Origin: Candidatus Desulfovibrio gallistercoris
GTDB taxonomy: Bacteria; Desulfobacterota; Desulfovibrionia; Desulfovibrionales; Desulfovibrionaceae
Direction: 5' to 3'
Length of the DNA stretch: 62,619 nt
Assembly (NCBI GenBank): GCA_019118745.1
Contig: DWYJ01000054.1
Location: 1 to 62,619, forward strand
The notes under the pieces: model-generated
Databases searched by the model: none
Told to the model about the DNA's origin: nothing
Seen by the model: only the letters and a program-made list of their open reading frames with translations
In this document: piece by piece, positions 17,176 through 25,827 of the stretch
Position numbering within the stretch: the first letter of the stretch is position 1
Layout: each line of letters starts with the position of its first letter
Program-made: the position numbers and the translations under genes

Positions 17176-17267
17176 TGGCGGAGAGGGAGAGATTCGAACT
17201 CTCGGTACGCTTTTAACGTACACACGATTTCCAATCGTGCTCCTTCGACCAGCTCGGACACCTCTCC
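17176..17267 (-). tRNA. tRNA-Ser (GGA)
   Basis: On the minus strand the gene runs from GGAGAGG to CCTCTCC plus discriminator G and an encoded CCA (17176-17178). The anticodon loop TTGGAAA sits between CACGA and TCGTG and gives anticodon GGA, reading UCC and UCU. A long variable arm (GTACGTTAAAAGCGTAC) and GTTCGAATC T loop are present, as expected for a class II serine tRNA. Confidence 0.96.
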
Positions 17268-17429
17268 GCGCTCAAAGCCAGATTTATATATACCCCCTTT
17301 CCGGGGAAGGCAAGAAAAAAATGCACAAAAACAAAAATTTTTTTTCGCCCAGCTTCAGGGCGGTCCGCCGCCCCGGTTTCGGCTGAAACGGATGGGAGCA
17401 CGCTGCCGCCAGCTTGCCGGACAGACCGC

Positions 17430-17645
17430 TCAGGACTTTTGCTCCCCTTGTGCCTGACAGGCGGCCGCAGAGGAGGAGGACGGCGCTGCCGTTTCCGCAG
17501 GGACGGACGGCTGGCCGCTCTCTTCCGTCTTTGCTTCCTTTGCTTCAAGGCGGCGCGCCGCATGCCGCAGATAGAGAAGGAAGGCCAGGGCGGCACAGAC
17601 GATGCCCACCAGATTGACCAGGCCGAGCAGGGAGAAGCTACTCAT
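17430..17645 (-). CDS. Small single-helix membrane protein
   Basis: A 71-residue protein. Residues 5-26 (LLGLVNLVGIVCAALAFLLY) form one membrane helix, followed by a basic-charged segment (RHAARRLEAKE) and a Ser/Ala/Pro-rich tail. GAGGA lies 7 bases before the ATG. Unknown function; the layout resembles small accessory subunits of membrane complexes, but nothing identifies it. It stands alone between tRNA-Ser and fabI. Confidence 0.5.
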   Translation of the reverse strand: MSSFSLLGLVNLVGIVCAALAFLLYLRHAARRLEAKEAKTEESGQPSVPAETAAPSSSSAAACQAQGEQKS

Positions 17646-17765
17646 AGGATGTCCTCGCCATGACGAAAAAAAGAGCGCATCATACGCAGGCAGGGCCGCA
17701 AGATGCGGCCCTGTCTCAAATCATCATACAGCGCCGAATGTGGCGCAGGCACGGATGGACGGCTT

Positions 17766-17820
17766 GGAGCATTTTGCCGTTGAAAAGGCGAAATGCGAGC
17801 CCGTATGGGAAAATGCTCTA
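17766..17820. repeat. Family A repeat, short deleted copy, ending at the fabI stop codon
   Basis: GGAGCATTTTGCCGTTGAAAA at the left and GGGAAAATGCTCTA at the right, only 55 bp, so both ends without the interior. The final CTA is the complement of the fabI stop codon TAG (17818-17820) in a CTAG context. Confidence 0.7.
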
Positions 17821-18582
17821 GATGCCCATCTGGCTGAAGCCGCTGTCGGCATAGATCACGCTGCCGGTCACGCCGCGCCCCAGATCCGAAGCCAGGAAGG
17901 TGGCCAGACCGCCCACGTCGTGCGTGGTGACGTTGCGGCGCAGGGGCGAGCTTTCCTCCACCCGGGTAAAGATGTTCTTGAGGCCGGAGACCGCGGAGGC
18001 GGCCAGCGTCTTGATGGGGCCGGCGCTGATGGCGTTGACGCGCACGCCCTTCTCGCCAAGCTCATAGGAAAGGTAGCGCACGGAGGCTTCCAGCGCCGCC
18101 TTGGCTACGCCCATGACGTTGTAGCCGGGGATGACCTTGGTGGAGCCATGATAGGTCATGGTGATGACGGACGAACCCTCGTGCAGGAGCGGTTCAAAGG
18201 CGCGGCAGATGCCGGTCAGCGAGTAGGCGGAAATGTCCAGCGCCAGATGGAAGCCCTCGCGGGTCGTGTCCACGAAACGCCCGGTGAGGTCTTCACGATT
18301 GGCAAAGGCGATGGAGTGGACGAGGATGTCGACCTCGCCCCACTTTTCCTTGACCAGCTCGGCGGCGGCGGCGATCTGGGCGTCGTCGCTCACATCGCAC
18401 TGGAAGGTGAACTCGCCGCCCAGCTCTTCGCTGAGGGGTTCCACACGCTTCTTGATGGCGTCCCCCACGTAGTTGAAGGCGAGACGGGCCCCCTGCTCCT
18501 TGAAGCAGGAAGCGATGCCGTAGGCAATGCTCTTGTTGTTGGCCAGACCGAGAATGAGGGCTTTTTTGCCTTGCAGCAGCAT
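17818..18582 (-). CDS. fabI: Enoyl-[acyl-carrier-protein] reductase (NADH)
   Basis: FabI performs the last reduction of each fatty acid elongation cycle. The 254-residue short-chain dehydrogenase has the FabI-type cofactor loop GLANNKSIA (12-20), Tyr144 and the catalytic Tyr154 with Lys161 (YNVMGVAK, Tyr-x6-Lys), and ends in VIYADSGFSQMGI. AAGGAG sets the start at 18582; 23 extra residues in the longer reading are rejected. It is the third gene after hisD and purC, 81 bases behind purC. Its stop codon TAG coincides with a repeat end. Confidence 0.94.
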   Translation of the reverse strand: MLLQGKKALILGLANNKSIAYGIASCFKEQGARLAFNYVGDAIKKRVEPLSEELGGEFTFQCDVSDDAQIAAAAELVKEKWGEVDILVHSIAFANREDLTGRFVDTTREGFHLALDISAYSLTGICRAFEPLLHEGSSVITMTYHGSTKVIPGYNVMGVAKAALEASVRYLSYELGEKGVRVNAISAGPIKTLAASAVSGLKNIFTRVEESSPLRRNVTTHDVGGLATFLASDLGRGVTGSVIYADSGFSQMGI

Positions 18583-18663
18583 GGTGATTCTCCTTGCGGC
18601 CGGAAATTCCGGCATGTCATTCGTTGGCGTGCCGGGACGCGGGCCCGGCATCCCTGACCGTCC

Positions 18664-19560
18664 CTAGATGCTGAAGGGTTTTCCGGTCAGGATCTCATAG
18701 GCTTCCCGGTAGCGGGCCGCCGTGTTGTCGATGATCTCCTGCGGCAGGGTAGGCGCAGGCGGCTGCATGTTCCACGGCTGCTGCTTGAGCCAGTCGCGCA
18801 GATACTGCTTGTCGAAGCTGGGCTGCCCCTGACCGGGGACATACTTGTCCGCGGGCCAGAAGCGGGAGGAATCCGGGGTCAGCACCTCGTCGATGATATG
18901 CAGCTTGCCGTTGATGAAGCCGAACTCGAACTTGGTGTCGGCCACGATGATGCCCCTGCCGGCCGCATAGGCGCGCCCGGCCTCATAGATGCGCAGGGAA
19001 ACGTTCTGCACCTGCTCGGCCACCTCGTCCCCAAGCAGGGCGGCGGCGCGGGCCACGCTGATGTTTTCGTCGTGTTCGCCCAGTTCGGCCTTGGTGGAGG
19101 GGGTGAAGATGGCCGGTTCCAGCTTCTCGGATTCACGCAGCCCGGCAGGCAGGTCATAGCCGCACAGTTTGCCGGTCGCCTGATAGTCCTTCCAGCCGGA
19201 GCCGCTCAGATAGCCGCGCACGATGCACTCCACGGGCAGGGGACGGGCCTTGCGCACGAGCACGGCGCGGCCCTCCAGCTCGTCCTCCCACGGGGCAAGA
19301 CAGGCAGGGAAGCGGCTGACGTCGCTCTCCACCAGATGGTTGGGGATGATGTCCTGGAACTTCTCCATCCAGAACAGGGTGATCTGATTGAGGATGACCC
19401 CCTTGTACGGGATGGGTTCCCCCATGATGACGTCATAGGCCGACATGCGGTCGGTGGTCACGATGAGCAGGGTATCCTCGTCCACCTCATAGATATCGCG
19501 AACCTTGCCGCGCGAGCGCAGGGGACAGGCAGAGATCTGGGTCTGGGTAACAATGCGCAT
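18664..19560 (-). CDS. purC: SAICAR synthase (phosphoribosylaminoimidazole-succinocarboxamide synthase)
   Basis: PurC joins CAIR and aspartate with ATP in purine synthesis. The 298-residue protein has RGKVRDIYEVDEDTLLIVTTDRMSAYD near the N-terminus, the ECIVRGYLSGSGWKDY block, TKAELGEHDENIS and DTKFEFGF, and LTPDSSRFWPADKY, all typical; length is that of the eukaryote-like longer PurC group. AAGGAGCTGTC precedes the ATG. It starts 9 bases after hisD, so they are co-transcribed. Confidence 0.95.
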   Translation of the reverse strand: MRIVTQTQISACPLRSRGKVRDIYEVDEDTLLIVTTDRMSAYDVIMGEPIPYKGVILNQITLFWMEKFQDIIPNHLVESDVSRFPACLAPWEDELEGRAVLVRKARPLPVECIVRGYLSGSGWKDYQATGKLCGYDLPAGLRESEKLEPAIFTPSTKAELGEHDENISVARAAALLGDEVAEQVQNVSLRIYEAGRAYAAGRGIIVADTKFEFGFINGKLHIIDEVLTPDSSRFWPADKYVPGQGQPSFDKQYLRDWLKQQPWNMQPPAPTLPQEIIDNTAARYREAYEILTGKPFSI

Positions 19561-19569
19561 GACAGCTCC

Positions 19570-20886
19570 TTAGACGCGCGGCGTTTTCTGGCCGCGAATT
19601 TCGGCAGAACGGGCGTGGGCCTCCAGCCCCTCCATGCGGGCAAGGGCGGCAATGGCCTCCCGGCTGTTCTGGAGGAAGGCGGCGGACGTCGCCACGATGC
19701 TGGTTTTCTTGCAGAATGTCTGGACGGAAAGGGCAGAGGAAAAGCGCGCCGTGCCCAGCGTGGGCAGCACATGATTGGGCCCGGCGAAATAGTCGCCCAC
19801 CGGCTCAGGACAGTGATGCCCCATGAAGACCGCGCCGGCGTGCCGGATGCCCGGCAGCAGCGCCCAGGGGTCGCGCACGCACAGCTCCAGATGCTCCGGA
19901 GCGATCTGATTGGCCACGGCCACGGCCACATCCATGTTCGGTACCGTGATGACCGCGCCCCAGTCAAGCAGGGACCTGGCGGCCGTCTGGGCCTTGGGCA
20001 GGGAGGCGCACTGATTGTCCAGCTCCTCGCGGATGCGCTCGCCCAGCTGGACGTCCGTGGTGATGCAGAGGGCGGCGGCCAGAGGATCGTGTTCGGCCTG
20101 CGAGAGCATGTCCGCCGCCACCCAGTCCGGACGGGCGGTGCCGTCCGCCAGGATGAGCACCTCGCTCGGCCCGGCGATCATGTCGATGCCCACGACACCC
20201 TGCACGAGGCGCTTGGCCGTCGCCACATAGATGTTGCCCGGCCCGGCGATGACGTCCACGGCGGGCAGGGCCGGCGTGCCGTAGGCCAGGGCCGCGATGG
20301 CCCATGCGCCGCCCACGCGGTAGACTTCGTCGATATCGAGCAGATGCGCCGCAGCCAGGATGGCGGGCGCGATGCTGCCGTCGGCGCGCGGCGGCGTGCA
20401 GACGGCGATGCGCCGCACTCCGGCCACCTGCGCGGGGATGGCGTTCATGAGCAGGCTGGAGATGAGCGGCGTGCTGCCGCCCTGACCGCCGGGCACGTAG
20501 AGGCCCACGCTGTCCACCGGCAGGACGCGCTGTCCAAGGATGCTGCCGTCCGGCAGGGTCTCGAACCACGATTTTTCCCGCTGCGCCTCATGGAAGCGGC
20601 GGATGTTGCGGGCGGCGTCCCCGATATGTTCACGCTGCTCGGGCGAGACGGAAGCCGCGCTGCGGGCGATGTCCATCTCGGACAGACGCAGGGGCGGTTC
20701 GAAGGCGGCGCAGTCGAAACGGCGGGTATATTCCAGCAGGGCCTCGTCCCCGCGGGCACGGACATCATCAAGGATGGCCCGTACGGCGCTCTCCACGTTG
20801 TCGCCGGGATTGCGTCGCTCTTCGAGCCATTTTGCGGCCTTGGGCCAGTCGTGCGCGGTCTGGAGGGAAATGCTGCGGCATGTCAT
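19570..20886 (-). CDS. hisD: Histidinol dehydrogenase
   Basis: HisD oxidises histidinol to histidine in two NAD-dependent steps. The 438-residue protein contains VDVIAGPGNIYVATAKRLVQG (NAD/zinc region), the zinc and substrate residues in SQAEHDP, and GPNHVLPTLGTARF near the C-terminus, matching the family throughout. GGGAGGAAGCCT precedes the ATG. First gene of a hisD-purC-fabI minus-strand unit; other his genes are not in the window. Confidence 0.95.
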   Translation of the reverse strand: MTCRSISLQTAHDWPKAAKWLEERRNPGDNVESAVRAILDDVRARGDEALLEYTRRFDCAAFEPPLRLSEMDIARSAASVSPEQREHIGDAARNIRRFHEAQREKSWFETLPDGSILGQRVLPVDSVGLYVPGGQGGSTPLISSLLMNAIPAQVAGVRRIAVCTPPRADGSIAPAILAAAHLLDIDEVYRVGGAWAIAALAYGTPALPAVDVIAGPGNIYVATAKRLVQGVVGIDMIAGPSEVLILADGTARPDWVAADMLSQAEHDPLAAALCITTDVQLGERIREELDNQCASLPKAQTAARSLLDWGAVITVPNMDVAVAVANQIAPEHLELCVRDPWALLPGIRHAGAVFMGHHCPEPVGDYFAGPNHVLPTLGTARFSSALSVQTFCKKTSIVATSAAFLQNSREAIAALARMEGLEAHARSAEIRGQKTPRV

Positions 20887-21393
20887 AGGCTTCCTCCCGT
20901 TGAAAAGCAGCCAAGCATAGCCGAGGTTTGGCGGAATGTCGAGGCGGGAAAAGTGCCTTCCGCCCTTGACAGCGGCACGGGCTGAACTTACCCCTTAAGG
21001 TCAGAACCACGCACCAAGCCGCCCCGTGGGAAACGCTTTTTTCGCCCGGCACGCGCAAAAAAAGCGCAAGCGACCGCCCTGCATGCGGCCGGCGCGCTTT
21101 TTCCCGGCATGGAGCCGCGCGAGAAGAGCAGGCAACGCCACGGACAGGACGGCGCGTCCCGGCTTTTGAGCGTTTTGCCTTCGAAGAAGGCAGGATGCGA
21201 GGCGGCGGCACAGCCCCGCCCGGCCAATCGTGAGCGGAAAAACCGCGTTTTTTTCGTGGAACGACAGGCCGAATGGAGTGGAGCGCAAAGCGTTTCACCC
21301 TGAAAATGCTCGAGAAAAGACGACAGAACCATATGCCATGCTTTCGCTGCCCTGCGCGTCACGGTGGTACGGGCTGGTTTCGGGAGGATATGT
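20887..21393. other. Intergenic region between divergent hisD and grpE
   Basis: 507 bases without a credible gene. A hairpin-forming stretch at about 21056-21095 (AAAAAGCGC...GCGCGCTTTTT) lies near the middle although no gene ends there, so it could terminate a small RNA or be inactive. The grpE side is occupied by a complete family A repeat (21168-21312). No CIRCE element (TTAGCACTC inverted repeat) was found. Confidence 0.5.
21168..21312. repeat. Family A repeat upstream of grpE
   Basis: Inverted relative to most copies: GAGCGTTTTGCCTTCGAAGAAGGCAGGATGC at the left, GAGGCGGCGGCACAGCCCCGCCCGG, CGGAAAAACCGCG, and CGCAAAGCGTTTCACCCTGAAAATGCTC at the right. About 145 bp, ending about 80 bases before the grpE start. 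Confidence 0.8.
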
Positions 21394-22017
21394 ATGCATC
21401 ATCATAAAGTTCACGATACCTACAAGAAGGCTGCGGAAGCGGCGGAAATGGAAGCCGCGGCGGCTGCGGCGGCCGAAGCTGCCGCCGAGAACGCCGAGGC
21501 GGATGCGGCAGCGGCTGCGGGGGACGGCGCGCAGGCCGCGCCGGAAGATCTGGTCCGCGCCTGCCGTGAACAGCTCTGCCCCCAGTGCGAAGAGAAAAAG
21601 GTGGCGGACGACATGCGCCTGCGCATGGCTGCCGAGATGGAGAACTTCAAGAAGCGCCTTGCGCGCGAGCATGAAGAGCAGATGCGCTACGCGGCGGAAA
21701 AGATCCTGCGGGACATGCTGCCCGGACTGGACAATCTGGAACTGGCGCTGCAATACGGCAGCCGGGACGCCGCCTGTCAGGACATGCTGACGGGCGTGGC
21801 CATGACCCACAAACTCATGCTGGAGGCCATGGCCCGGCACGGTCTCGTGCCGGTGGGCGAAGAGGGCGAAGATTTCACCCCGGAACGCCACGAAGCCGTC
21901 GGCTTCGACGACTGCCCCACCGTCGGCCCCGGCTGCGTCTCGCGCGTGCTGCAACGTGGCTACAAGCTGGGCGACCGCCTGCTGCGCCCGGCCAAGGTGA
22001 TGATCAACCAGGGCTAG
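21394..22017 (+). CDS. grpE: Nucleotide exchange factor GrpE
   Basis: GrpE releases ADP from DnaK and acts as a thermosensor. The 207-residue protein has an Ala/Glu-rich N-terminal tail, a coiled coil with the family block RLRMAAEMENFKKRL, and a C-terminal beta domain ending VLQRGYKLGDRLLRPAKVMINQG. Unusually, Cys57, Cys62 and Cys65 (CREQLCPQC) form a Cys cluster just before the coiled coil. GGGAGG sets the start at 21394. No dnaK, dnaJ or hrcA is nearby. Its stop TAG (22015-22017) is the boundary of a family B repeat. Confidence 0.93.
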   Translation: MHHHKVHDTYKKAAEAAEMEAAAAAAAEAAAENAEADAAAAAGDGAQAAPEDLVRACREQLCPQCEEKKVADDMRLRMAAEMENFKKRLAREHEEQMRYAAEKILRDMLPGLDNLELALQYGSRDAACQDMLTGVAMTHKLMLEAMARHGLVPVGEEGEDFTPERHEAVGFDDCPTVGPGCVSRVLQRGYKLGDRLLRPAKVMINQG

Positions 22018-22241
22018 GACCTGTTGCCACTATTCGCTGCTTGTTTGGGGGGAAGGGGAACCCCTCCGCCAGCGCGAGAGGGGTTCCCCTTCCCCCCAAG
22101 CCCCCCATCCCTTCCCCAGCGCGCTTTTATCAGGGGGAAAAAGCAGGGACGAGGGGCGCACCGCCCCTCAAGACAGGCGGGGCATGTACAGCCCATTTAC
22201 CTATCTGCTGAACAATTAGTAAAACTTGTGCTAATCAGCCC
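22015..22241. repeat. Family B repeat after grpE
   Basis: Starts TAGGACCTGTTGCCACTATTCG at the grpE stop codon and ends AAAACTTGTGCTAATCAGCCC. The core is a perfect 22-bp stem (22045-22066 with 22078-22099) around an 11-base loop CGCCAGCGCGA, followed by CCCTTCCCCAGCGCGCTTTTATC. About 227 bp. Confidence 0.85.
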
Positions 22242-22304
22242 GGGCAGCGGGGCGGCCGGCTGCGCCGGTCTTGCTCTTGGACGCAAGATTTCCGTTCCGT
22301 GCGC

Positions 22305-23396
22305 TCAATTGCCGGAACTCTGATCGAAGAGAAGGGCAAAGGTATCCTGCACGTCAAGGAAGGCATCGACCACACGCGGGTCAAAGGCCGTCCCGCGCCC
22401 CTCGCAGATGCATTTCACCGCAACGTCATGCGGATAGGGCTCCTTGTAGACGCGCCGGCTGCGCAGGGCATCATAAACGTCCACCACACTGACGACACGG
22501 GCGCAGAGGGGGATCTCGTCTTCCCGGAGCCCGGAGGGATAGCCCTTGCCGTCCCATCGTTCATGATGATTGAGGGCGATCTCTCTGGCATAATGCAGGA
22601 AGCAGCGCCTCCCCATCTCCTTGTCCAGCTCCTGCCCGGCCTCTTCCAGGATCTGATAGCCCAGCGTGGTGTGGCGCTTCATGATGTCGAACTCTTCCGG
22701 GCTCAACCGGCCGGGCTTGTGCAGGATATTGTCGGGGATGGCCACCTTGCCCACGTCATGCAGCGGCGTGGAGAGGATGATCCACTCGATATCGCTGGAG
22801 GAGAGGCTTTCCGGGGCATCTGGCCGCTCCATGATGCGCCGCAATAAAACTTCCACCAGGCGGCTGGTGCGCTGGATGTGGGCCCCGGTCTCAGGGTCGC
22901 GCCATTCGGCCAGCATGGCCATGGCGTGGATGGTGGCCTTCTGGGTCTGCAAAAGTTCGCTGGTGCGCTGGGCCACCAGCTCGCTGAGGTGATCACGATG
23001 GCGCTTGAGCTCGAGATGCAGCTCCACGCGCTGATGGACCAGCGAGGCCCGGAAGGGCTTGCGGATGAAGTCCTGCGCGCCAAGGGAAAAACCGGTGGAT
23101 TCGTCCGAATCGTCGTTCTCGGCGGTGACGATGATGACGGGGATGTCCCGCGTCCGCGGGTCTTCCTTGAGACGGCGGCAGACCTCATACCCGTTCATGC
23201 CCGGCATGACCACATCCAGCAGGATGATGTCCGGCTGCGGATCGGCGGCGGCAAGGCGCAGGGCATCCTGGCCGTTCTTGGCAAACATGATGCGGTGATC
23301 GGTGCGCAGGGCCTCGCTCAGCATGCGGAGGTTCTCCGGCGCGTCATCCACCAGCAGCACGGTGCTGCGCAGGGCGGGCAGAACGTTGCTGCGCAT
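22305..23396 (-). CDS. Response regulator with HD-GYP output domain
   Basis: A 363-residue two-domain protein. Residues 10-130 are a receiver domain with Asp61 (LLDVVMPGMNG) as phosphoacceptor and Lys113 of RKPF. Residues 150-355 are an HD-GYP domain with His213-Asp214 (PLHDVGKVAIPD) and GYP at 285-287 (ERWDGKGYPSG), the signature of c-di-GMP phosphodiesterases. It follows the lipoprotein gene by one base (TAA-C-ATG), so it belongs to the MCE transport operon. No histidine kinase is adjacent. Confidence 0.92.
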   Translation of the reverse strand: MRSNVLPALRSTVLLVDDAPENLRMLSEALRTDHRIMFAKNGQDALRLAAADPQPDIILLDVVMPGMNGYEVCRRLKEDPRTRDIPVIIVTAENDDSDESTGFSLGAQDFIRKPFRASLVHQRVELHLELKRHRDHLSELVAQRTSELLQTQKATIHAMAMLAEWRDPETGAHIQRTSRLVEVLLRRIMERPDAPESLSSSDIEWIILSTPLHDVGKVAIPDNILHKPGRLSPEEFDIMKRHTTLGYQILEEAGQELDKEMGRRCFLHYAREIALNHHERWDGKGYPSGLREDEIPLCARVVSVVDVYDALRSRRVYKEPYPHDVAVKCICEGRGTAFDPRVVDAFLDVQDTFALLFDQSSGN

Positions 23397-23397
23397 G

Positions 23398-24051
23398 TTA
23401 GCTGCCGCTTTGCCGCCGGCCGTTCAGCGCCCGGACGATCTCCGGCGCAAGGGCCTTGCCCAGACGCTGCACGAGCAGGCTCTGCGTCCTGACAAGGCTG
23501 GAGGTGGCCGCCGTGCCGGGCAGCGCCGCCGGGCAGGGGGCGCTGTCGGCAAAGCTGCCGCGGGCCATGACCCTGTCGGCGCTGTCCAGGAGAGACCAGC
23601 GGGCCTCCAGACGCACCGTCTCGCCCGGCGCGCCGTCGAGCCGCAGGACGTCCACCAGCAGAGCCGCCTTCCAGCCCGCGTCATCCGTGGTCTGCACCGC
23701 GATGTCACCGGCCAGCAGCGGCGGGCTCAGCACTTCGCGCAGGACGCGACGTATGCCCTGATCGAGGGGTTCGGCCCAGATGTCGAAATTGTTGACGTTC
23801 AGCAGCGGATCGCCTTCGCTGCGGCTGACCACGCCCTGCCGGTCAAGGTAGCCGGGGATGCCCACATGGGCGATGCGCAGGCTGGTGGAAGGCAGCGCGG
23901 GAGAAGAGAAGGGCTTTTCACCGCTTTCCAGCAGATAGTAGTAGGTGGGCGCGCTCTTGCCGCAGGCGCTCAACAGACAGGCCAGCAGGCAGAGCAGCGC
24001 GGCCGGGAAGATACGACGGCTACGACGCGCCGCGCAGGGAAAAAGCGTCAT
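23398..24051 (-). CDS. PqiC-like ABC transport auxiliary lipoprotein
   Basis: A 217-residue lipoprotein with basic N-terminus, hydrophobic segment and lipobox LLSAC (lipidated Cys near residue 30), then the YYYLLES start and VxxxGIPGYLDRQGVV block of the PqiC/YmbA (DUF330) family. PqiC-type lipoproteins work with MCE proteins between inner and outer membrane. The gene overlaps the MCE gene by 4 bases (ATGA). It probably takes the place of MlaC or other periplasmic parts, which are missing here. Confidence 0.85.
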   Translation of the reverse strand: MTLFPCAARRSRRIFPAALLCLLACLLSACGKSAPTYYYLLESGEKPFSSPALPSTSLRIAHVGIPGYLDRQGVVSRSEGDPLLNVNNFDIWAEPLDQGIRRVLREVLSPPLLAGDIAVQTTDDAGWKAALLVDVLRLDGAPGETVRLEARWSLLDSADRVMARGSFADSAPCPAALPGTAATSSLVRTQSLLVQRLGKALAPEIVRALNGRRQSGS

Positions 24052-25001
24052 CGTTGACCTCCGGAACGTCCTCGCAGGAGGGATTCGGGATTGCGTTCAA
24101 GGGTATCGGCCAGCGCACGCAGCGAGCGCATGGCTGCCGTGGCTTCGCGCAGCAGGCGGCGGAGCTCGTTGACGGCGGGGGAGTCGCGGCCCACAAGGGC
24201 CTGCGTGGAGTGGGCCACGGCGGTAAAGCCGTCCATAGCCTGCGTCAGCGCTTCCAGGGCGCGGGGGAGCTCCGTCGAGGCGACGGCGCTGGCCTGCGAA
24301 AGGTTGGTCATGGTCTGATTGACGAGGCGCTGCGTCTCCCGGCTGGACACGAGGAGCCTGTTCGCCTCTTCAAAGGTATTGGCGAACTGGGTGATCCCCC
24401 TGTCGATGTCCGGGGAGGCCAGTATGTCGGAAAGGCGTTGCAGCGTCCCCTGGAAGGAGGTGACCAGCTCCTTGAGGGGCAGGGCGGACAGATTGCGCTG
24501 CAACTGGTCGATGGGCGACGGCAGGGTCGGGATCTCCGTCGCGGGATCGGCGGAACGGTAACGGGCCAGCGAGTCGGGGGAAAAATCCAGCTCGATACGG
24601 TACTGGCCCGTAATGAGGCTCTGGAGCTGCAGGCGGGCCCGCAGACCGCGCTGGACGAGCTGGGCCAGCATCTTGATGCGCTCCTCTTCGGGGAGCTTCT
24701 CGCCCGAGCGGGCGTCGTTGATGGCCCCCTCATTGATGCGTATGCCCACGGGGATGCTGACGCTGCCGTCCCGCGGGTTGGCCTGGAGCTGGATGTTGGT
24801 CACGGCGCCCAGCGGCACGCCGCGAAACACCACCGGCGCCCCCACGGTAAGCCCGCTGACCGAACCGTCAAAAATGAGCGTATACTCCAGATCGTCGGCA
24901 AAGAGATTGCCGCCGCCCAGCAGGCCGATGCCAAGGACAAGAAGCAGCAGGCCGGCAATGACGAAGCTGCCGACGGCCACAGAGGAGCGTGTTTGACTCA
25001 T
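24048..25001 (-). CDS. MCE-domain substrate-binding protein (MlaD-like)
   Basis: A 317-residue inner-membrane protein: one N-terminal helix (residues 9-31), then the MCE domain (about 38-120, with FDGSVSGLTVGAPVVFRGVPLG), then a long helical region. MCE proteins form hexameric rings that carry lipids from or to the ABC transporter. It overlaps the ATPase gene by 4 bases. The C-terminal helical stretch is longer than in MlaD of E. coli, which suggests a tube-like extension of the kind seen in PqiB/YebT or mycobacterial Mce proteins; that is inference. Confidence 0.9.
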   Translation of the reverse strand: MSQTRSSVAVGSFVIAGLLLLVLGIGLLGGGNLFADDLEYTLIFDGSVSGLTVGAPVVFRGVPLGAVTNIQLQANPRDGSVSIPVGIRINEGAINDARSGEKLPEEERIKMLAQLVQRGLRARLQLQSLITGQYRIELDFSPDSLARYRSADPATEIPTLPSPIDQLQRNLSALPLKELVTSFQGTLQRLSDILASPDIDRGITQFANTFEEANRLLVSSRETQRLVNQTMTNLSQASAVASTELPRALEALTQAMDGFTAVAHSTQALVGRDSPAVNELRRLLREATAAMRSLRALADTLERNPESLLRGRSGGQR

Positions 25002-25825
25002 GCGTCTTTCCTTGCCGCGTCCGGGCCGGAGGCGGCGGAAGCCCCCGACGCTCCACGGGTGAGGAAGCGCCGGGCCTGTTCTTCGGTATGGGGATCATTG
25101 ACAAGCAGCGAAGGATTGCCCGCGGCGGTGACCCGCCGAGTCTGGGCATCCAGAAAAATGCTGTTGCTGGCCACGGTGAAGATGCTGGCCAGCTCGTGCG
25201 AGACGATGACGAAGGTCGTACCCAGCGTGTCCCGCAATTCAAGGATGAGGTCGTCCAGCAGCCGGGAACTCACCGGGTCGAGCCCCGCCGAAGGTTCATC
25301 CAGAAAGAGGATCTCCGGATCAAGGGCCAGCGCCCGGGCCAGACCGGCCCGTTTGCGCATGCCGCCGCTTATCTCGGAAGGATAATAGTCCTCAAAGCCC
25401 GCCAGTCCGGCCAGCGCCAGTTTGAGCGAGGCCTGTTCCCGGATCTCCGCCGCGGAAAGGCGGGTGTACTGCTGCAACGGCAGGCCCACGTTCTCGGCCA
25501 GGGTCATGGAGCTCCAGAGCGCCCCGCCCTGGAAGAGGACGCCGGTACGCTGCATGAGCTGCCGCCGTTCGCGGGGCGTGCAGGCCCAGAAGTCCGTCCC
25601 GCCGTACAGCACCTGTCCCGCCTGCGGTTCCTTGAGGCCCATGAGCACGCGCAGCAGGGTGCTCTTGCCGCAGCCGGAACCGCCCATGATGAGGAAGACG
25701 TCATCCCGCGCCACGTCAAAGCTGACGTCCCGCATGAGCACATAGGAGCCGTAGCCGACCGTCAGATTGCGCACGCTGATGCGCGGGGAAGCTGCGGCGG
25801 AGGTGACGGGAGCGAGATCGTCCAT
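24998..25825 (-). CDS. ABC transporter ATPase (MlaF-like)
   Basis: A 275-residue ATPase with Walker A GGSGCGKST, Q-loop FQGGALWSS, signature SGGMRKR and Walker B EILFLDEPSAGLDP, then the H-loop VSHE. The SGGMRKRAGLARA sequence is typical of the MlaF/Ttg2A group of lipid ABC transporters. The start at 25825 lies 2 bases after the permease stop and has AAGG upstream; the longer reading to 25849 is less likely. Energises the MlaE-like permease. Confidence 0.93.
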   Translation of the reverse strand: MDDLAPVTSAAASPRISVRNLTVGYGSYVLMRDVSFDVARDDVFLIMGGSGCGKSTLLRVLMGLKEPQAGQVLYGGTDFWACTPRERRQLMQRTGVLFQGGALWSSMTLAENVGLPLQQYTRLSAAEIREQASLKLALAGLAGFEDYYPSEISGGMRKRAGLARALALDPEILFLDEPSAGLDPVSSRLLDDLILELRDTLGTTFVIVSHELASIFTVASNSIFLDAQTRRVTAAGNPSLLVNDPHTEEQARRFLTRGASGASAASGPDAARKDA

Positions 25826-25827
25826 GC

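Noticed and set aside
21300..21393. A heat-shock (CIRCE or sigma-32) site before grpE
   Set aside because: No TTAGCACTC inverted repeat; the only CTGAAA...CCATAT pairing has spacing far too long for sigma-32.
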